Part shown: positions 60,182-64,000 of the stretch, piece after piece | How positions within the stretch are numbered: the first letter of the stretch is position 1 | Layout of the letters: every line of letters begins with the position of its first letter | Assembly: GCA_017430365.1 (NCBI GenBank) | Contig: JAFRNC010000006.1 | Span: forward strand, 248,001 to 312,000 | Direction: 5' to 3' | Length of the DNA stretch: 64,000 nucleotides | Origin: Bacteroidales bacterium | GTDB taxonomy: Bacteria > Bacteroidota > Bacteroidia > Bacteroidales > UBA932 | Made by a program: the position numbers and the translations under genes | The notes under the pieces: generated by a model | What the model saw: only the letters and a program-made list of their open reading frames with translations | Database searches by the model: none | Told to the model about the DNA's origin: nothing

Positions 60182-61981
60182 CTACCTGATATACGCCCTC
60201 ACGATCCTGACGTCGGTCAGGGGACGGTCGTTATCGTCGGTTTCGACTTTCTGGATGGCATCGACTACGTCGAGACCGCCTGTAACCTCACCGAAAACCG
60301 TGTACTGTCCGTCAAGGTGCGGTGTTCCGCCGACGGTCTTGTAGACCTGGCGCATCTCTTCGGTGAGTTTCACCTGTCCGCCTGTACGGGCATCGAGTCT
60401 CTCCTGCATTCTGTCAAGGCCTTCGTCGTCGAAAATCTTTCCCCAGACGATGTAGAACTGCATGGCCGAGCTGCGGCGTTCGGGATTGACGTCGTCACCC
60501 TCACGGGCGGCTGCCAGTACGCCGCGGCGATGGAATATCCCCTGATCCAGCCTGAATTCAGGAGCCACGGTATACGGACGGTCACCTTCTCCGAGAAGGA
60601 CTCCGGGAGCGGCGTTTTTCGAATCGGGGTCCCCGCCCTGGATCATGAAGTCCTGTATCACCCTGTGGAACAGCAGGGAATCGAATGCTCCCTCCTTGAC
60701 GAGTGAACGGAAATTCTCGCTGTGGAGAGGTGTCTCGTCATACAATTTGAGTTCTATCGTCCCCATCGTGGTCTCCAGCACGACCCTTTCTTCCTTTTTG
60801 CCGCATGAGGACAGGCTGAGAAGCATTACGAGCAATGCCATCAGAGAAGCTCCCCCGGGGCGCAGATGCATGCGTGACAGGCGGGCGCGGACGGGTTCAT
60901 CATAGAGTTTGAGGGCTGCGAATGCCAGGATGACCGCCAGGGTCACCGTGCAGAGAGCCAGAGGCCACGCTTCCGCGAAGGTAAGGCCGTGTTTCCAGAC
61001 ATGGGAATAAAAGAGGTACATGAGCGGATAGTGTATTATATAAAGAGGATAGGATATCTTCCCTATGAAAGAGCAGAAACGGCCTCCTCCGGAAGCGGTT
61101 CCGGAAGCTCCCAGCCTGAGCACAAGCGGGAAAAAGACCAGCACGCAGAGCGAATCATAGAGTCCGTTCGTCCAGGAAGGTTCAGGTCCGCGTCCTGCAT
61201 AGGGCATGGCCATCAGCACTACCAGTATCGCCGAACACATCCAGAAAGCGCCCTTTACAGGCCGCCCGGAGGAGGGTGATACACCGGGGGCTGAAGCAGC
61301 GCTCCGGGCCATCAGCAGGCCTGCAGAATATGAGAAGGTCATTCGAAGGAGGCCTCCCCAGAGATTGTTGCCGGCCATGGTCCAGCCCACCCCGATATTG
61401 TAGCTGCCAGAGCAGTCCAGGACGGCGAAAGCCGCAAGACCGGCGCCCATGACTATGGTCCATATCCTGAGCACCCTGGTACTCATCCTGCGCAGCAGAA
61501 TGGCGTACATTATATTGCCTATGTATTCGAAAAAGAGCGACCAGCTCGGTCCGTTGAGCGGAAACATCTCCCCGTTGCCACGGACTTCAAAGGGCGAAGA
61601 GGGGCGCAGGGGAAGCAGCAGGGCGCCAAGCAGGAACGCGCCCGCGACGGCTCCCCACCCCACCGGCGTTCCGTCCCATTTGACACGGCCCTGTATTATG
61701 AATGAGACCAGTCCGACGACTGCGGCAAGGACCACCATGGGATGGAGCCTGATGAGCCGGCGGCGGAAAAAGCCGCCGACCCCCATCTCCTTCCAGCGGT
61801 CGTCATAGGCATAGCCCATCACGAATCCGGAAAGGATGAAGAAAAAATCTACCGCAAGGTAACCGTGGTTGCATGCCTGGTCGACGGGCGAAGTTGCGAA
61901 TCCTTCACCTATGTGGTAACACAGCACCATGAGGGCCGCGACTCCGCGCAGGCCGTCGAGTATCTCGTATCTGGGTTTCAT
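60182..61981 (-). CDS. Acyltransferase-3 membrane protein fused in frame to a cyclophilin lipoprotein
   Basis: Residues 1 to about 370 are an OafA-type acyltransferase (YEILDGLRGVAALMVLCYH at the start, several membrane helices, ending KLYDEPVRARLSR). Without a stop the frame continues into RPGGASLMALLVMLLSLSSCGKKEE, which looks like a lipoprotein signal with lipobox LSSC. A cyclophilin domain follows (FHRVIQDFMIQGGDP, HLDGQYTVFGEV). An internal ATG at 60871 could start a separate 229-aa cyclophilin lipoprotein. Either a true fusion or two genes in one frame is possible; a lost stop codon from a sequence error cannot be excluded. Confidence 0.82.
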   Translation of the reverse strand: MKPRYEILDGLRGVAALMVLCYHIGEGFATSPVDQACNHGYLAVDFFFILSGFVMGYAYDDRWKEMGVGGFFRRRLIRLHPMVVLAAVVGLVSFIIQGRVKWDGTPVGWGAVAGAFLLGALLLPLRPSSPFEVRGNGEMFPLNGPSWSLFFEYIGNIMYAILLRRMSTRVLRIWTIVMGAGLAAFAVLDCSGSYNIGVGWTMAGNNLWGGLLRMTFSYSAGLLMARSAASAPGVSPSSGRPVKGAFWMCSAILVVLMAMPYAGRGPEPSWTNGLYDSLCVLVFFPLVLRLGASGTASGGGRFCSFIGKISYPLYIIHYPLMYLFYSHVWKHGLTFAEAWPLALCTVTLAVILAFAALKLYDEPVRARLSRMHLRPGGASLMALLVMLLSLSSCGKKEERVVLETTMGTIELKLYDETPLHSENFRSLVKEGAFDSLLFHRVIQDFMIQGGDPDSKNAAPGVLLGEGDRPYTVAPEFRLDQGIFHRRGVLAAAREGDDVNPERRSSAMQFYIVWGKIFDDEGLDRMQERLDARTGGQVKLTEEMRQVYKTVGGTPHLDGQYTVFGEVTGGLDVVDAIQKVETDDNDRPLTDVRIVRAYIR

Positions 61982-61994
61982 GTGCCGCGAAAAA

Positions 61995-62951
61995 TCAGTT
62001 TTCAGCGCAGAGGCGGTTTATGAAATTGAATATGACGAGGGTCCGTTTCCGGAGAAGTTCATAGTCGATGATCTCCGGACGGTCGCTTTTCTTGTAGGTA
62101 TGTTCGTGGAAAGCCGAAGTGAAGAGGATGGCGGGTATACCGGCACGTGTGAAAGGATACTGGTCGCTTGTCTCGAGCATCATCCTGTAGAAATCACGGC
62201 TGCCGTAGAAGGTCAGGTCGAGATCGAGTTTGTACTGGGCTTTGGAACATATGCCGGCAAGATATCCACGGTAGGATGAGGGAAGGCTGTTCTCGCCTAT
62301 CGCGAAAAGATACTCCCTGTTCCTGCGCGGCGGAACGAGGTCCGTTCCGAGCATGTCCAGATTGACCATCGCGGTAATCCGCGACGCCGGGATGCCCATA
62401 TGCCTGACGAAATAGCGGCTGCCGGCCATGTCCAGTTCCTTGCCGTCGAAAGCCACGAAAACAAGGTTCTTGCGGGGTCCTTTGCCGTCAGCCCTCATGG
62501 CCGAGAACATCCTTGCCAGGGAAACCAGTGCTGTGACGCCCGATGCATTGTCGTCGGCACCGGGATACACGGTATGGCCCAATTTCCCCAGATGGTCGTA
62601 ATGCGCGCCGATAATGATGTATTCGTCCGACTGGACGGAGGCTGGAATCAACCCCACGACATTGCGTATCGCTATGGAATCCTTGAAACGGAAACTCTGG
62701 GTATATGCCCAGTCCCACGGCTTGAGTCCCAGGGAACGGAACCGGCTGACCAGGAAATGCTCTGCCATATACTTCCCTGCAGTGCCGGAAGCACGTCCCT
62801 CTGTCATGTCATCTGCAAGATAAGAGAGGACCCTCTCCATGTCGGCCGTGGAGACCGTATTCTCATACTGGCGGAGGTTCTGGGCCGCGGCCGGAAGGGC
62901 GCAGGAAAGAAAAATCGCCGCAAAGAGCAGTATGGCACAACTTTTCCTCAT
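61995..62951 (-). CDS. Secreted M28 family zinc peptidase
   Basis: The 318-aa protein has a signal peptide (MRKSCAILLFAAIFLSCALPAAA) and an M28 aminopeptidase-type domain with metal motifs GAHYDHLGK and PGADDNASGV, a KELDMAGSRYF segment with its acidic residues, and a late TRAGIPAILF strand. The Cys in the signal (FLSCA) is followed by ALPAAAQ, so type I cleavage is more likely than lipidation. It starts 13 bp upstream of the acyltransferase-cyclophilin gene on the same strand. Confidence 0.9.
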   Translation of the reverse strand: MRKSCAILLFAAIFLSCALPAAAQNLRQYENTVSTADMERVLSYLADDMTEGRASGTAGKYMAEHFLVSRFRSLGLKPWDWAYTQSFRFKDSIAIRNVVGLIPASVQSDEYIIIGAHYDHLGKLGHTVYPGADDNASGVTALVSLARMFSAMRADGKGPRKNLVFVAFDGKELDMAGSRYFVRHMGIPASRITAMVNLDMLGTDLVPPRRNREYLFAIGENSLPSSYRGYLAGICSKAQYKLDLDLTFYGSRDFYRMMLETSDQYPFTRAGIPAILFTSAFHEHTYKKSDRPEIIDYELLRKRTLVIFNFINRLCAEN

Positions 62952-62969
62952 TTAGTTTCAAATGAAATG

Positions 62970-62986
62970 CAAAAATAGTATTTTTG
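62970..62986. promoter_or_regulatory. Palindromic bidirectional promoter (M28 peptidase and TPR gene)
   Basis: CAAAAATA (62970-62977, read as TATTTTTG on the minus strand) and TATTTTTG (62979-62986, plus) are mirror images around one base, so both genes have a consensus -7 element back to back. A TTG for the minus direction lies 19 bp back (62999-62997) inside the TPR gene; the plus direction has TTT at 62956-62958. Confidence 0.65.
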
Positions 62987-62988
62987 CG

Positions 62989-64000
62989 ATGATGTTCAAA
63001 AAGGGCCTCATTTTCCTGGCGCTTACATTCGCCCCTATTTGGAGCGCTTTCGCCCAATACGACCTCGACCACTTCTATTATAGCGGCCGCCAGTCGCTGA
63101 TTGACGGGAAATATGCCCAGGCCATCGAGAGCTTCAACATCCTCTCGATGCTCGACAGCACGGTTTATGAAGCCTATTTCTTCCGTGGAATAGCGAAATA
63201 CAATCTCGGAGACTACGTCGGGGCCCAGAGGGACTTCGACCGCACCCTCCATTTCAACCCAATCTACACTCCCGCTTACCATTACCGGGCGATTACCCTG
63301 AGCCGCATCGGCAAATACGACCAGGCGCTCAAGGATCTGGAGGAGGCGGTGGACCTGCGGCCAAGCTATACCGACCTCTATTTCAGCCGGGGGGTCACCT
63401 ATTTCCTGTCCCAGCAGTTCCAGAAGGCCATACACGACTTCAACACGTTCATACGCAAGATGCCGCGCGAGGGAAGCGCATACCTCAACAGGGGGGCATG
63501 CTATCTGTTCCTGGGCGACACCACCAAGGCGCTGAACGACTACAACAAAGCCATATCATTAAACCGCTTCGACCCCGAAGGATACATACGGCGCTCCAGG
63601 GTCTATGCGATGCAGGAGCGGGCCGGAGAGGCAATAGAAGACCTGGACATTGCTCTGAGGCTGGACAGCACCAACACTTACGCATTCTTCAACCGCGCCA
63701 TCCTCAAATACGAGAAAAAGGACATCAGGGGCGCTATGGACGACCTAAACAGGGTGCTTGAAGAAGATCCGGGAAACGCGCTGACACTCTACAACAGGGC
63801 GTTGATCTACGCACAGGTTGGAGATTACGCCTCTGCCCTGGATGACTACGACAGGGTGCTCAACATCAATCCCAACAACGTGCTGGCATATTTCAACCGG
63901 GCAGCGGTCTTCATGGAACTTGGACGCTACCGCGATGCCATGGACGACTATTCCCAGGCGATAAACCTGTATCCCGACTTCGCCAAGGCCTATTTGAACC
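62989..64000 (+). CDS. Secreted TPR-repeat protein, 3'-partial
   Basis: The gene runs off the window with at least 337 codons. A signal peptide (FKKGLIFLALTFAPIWSAFA) is followed by at least eight tetratricopeptide units of about 34 residues, with the usual pattern A-x-x-x-R/N-x-G/A-x-x...Y-x-x-A-x-x-D-x...P. Start at ATG 62989 or 62992; the second leaves 5 nt after the -7 element, as in other leaderless genes here. A periplasmic scaffold role is likely, but the partner is unknown. Confidence 0.88.
   Translation, partial: MMFKKGLIFLALTFAPIWSAFAQYDLDHFYYSGRQSLIDGKYAQAIESFNILSMLDSTVYEAYFFRGIAKYNLGDYVGAQRDFDRTLHFNPIYTPAYHYRAITLSRIGKYDQALKDLEEAVDLRPSYTDLYFSRGVTYFLSQQFQKAIHDFNTFIRKMPREGSAYLNRGACYLFLGDTTKALNDYNKAISLNRFDPEGYIRRSRVYAMQERAGEAIEDLDIALRLDSTNTYAFFNRAILKYEKKDIRGAMDDLNRVLEEDPGNALTLYNRALIYAQVGDYASALDDYDRVLNINPNNVLAYFNRAAVFMELGRYRDAMDDYSQAINLYPDFAKAYLN

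Overview
The window reads as a chromosomal segment of an uncultured-type member of the Bacteroidales. G+C looks to be in the mid-50s percent by eye. The evidence is the gene content (phosphate-selective porin O/P, a Wza/BY-kinase/PHP-phosphatase export set, ATP-type PEP carboxykinase, split LysO, DUF5009) and the promoters, which repeatedly fit the Bacteroidetes form TTG-N19/20-TAnnTTTG; Shine-Dalgarno sites are scarce. I cannot name a genus. There is no rRNA, CRISPR array, phage or intact insertion sequence.

Layout. 1-1203: end of an unrecognised membrane protein. 1236-9052: a complete [FeFe]-hydrogenase locus, with maturases hydE-hydG-hydF on the plus strand converging on hydB-hydA-hydC on the minus strand. 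9086-12350: tig-clpP-clpX, co-directional with and directly upstream of hydBAC. 12450-14857: an M20 peptidase and a strongly shortened IS1634-type transposase relic. 14906-19917: a tight grpE-dnaJ-M23 peptidase-anmK-lipoprotein operon. 20022-26822: EamA transporter, tRNA-Glu, nadD/gmk, aldolase, GH3, DUF5009 acyltransferase and a RidA with a lipoprotein signal. 26967-36265 is nearly all minus strand: porin, Xaa-Pro aminopeptidase, RluA-type pseudouridine synthase, dnaK, recQ and acyl-CoA ligase. 36537-51334 is all plus strand: pckA, split LysO, nitroreductase, an AmgK-RapZ fusion with MurU, polysaccharide export genes, a PncB-PncA fusion, an outer-membrane protein and a lytic transglycosylase. 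51350-58229 (minus): a galactan-use operon (GH53, GH2, galK, galM) ending in a FtsX/LolE-like permease. 58362-64000: a secreted phosphodiesterase-fold lipoprotein, tRNA-Gly, AlaX, tRNA-Val, an acyltransferase-cyclophilin fusion, an M28 peptidase and the start of a TPR protein.

Themes. Several separated loci bear on cell-wall turnover: M23 peptidase, SLT transglycosylase, GH3 NagZ-like enzyme, AnmK, AmgK-RapZ and MurU. NAD salvage is represented by PncB-PncA and NadD. The hydrogenase genes imply anaerobic fermentation with H2 formation or oxidation.

The most novel-looking item is a pair of intergenic elements (3671-3802 and 26827-26956). Each is closed by a nearly perfect 28-29 bp stem whose sequence differs largely between the copies, and encloses the same three-hairpin core with compensatory changes and identical linkers. 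I read this as an undescribed structured RNA or palindromic mobile element family. Other notable points are a tRNA-Gly with an A54/T58 swap, a palindromic bidirectional promoter, and six genes whose promoter lies so close to the ATG that the mRNA should be leaderless.
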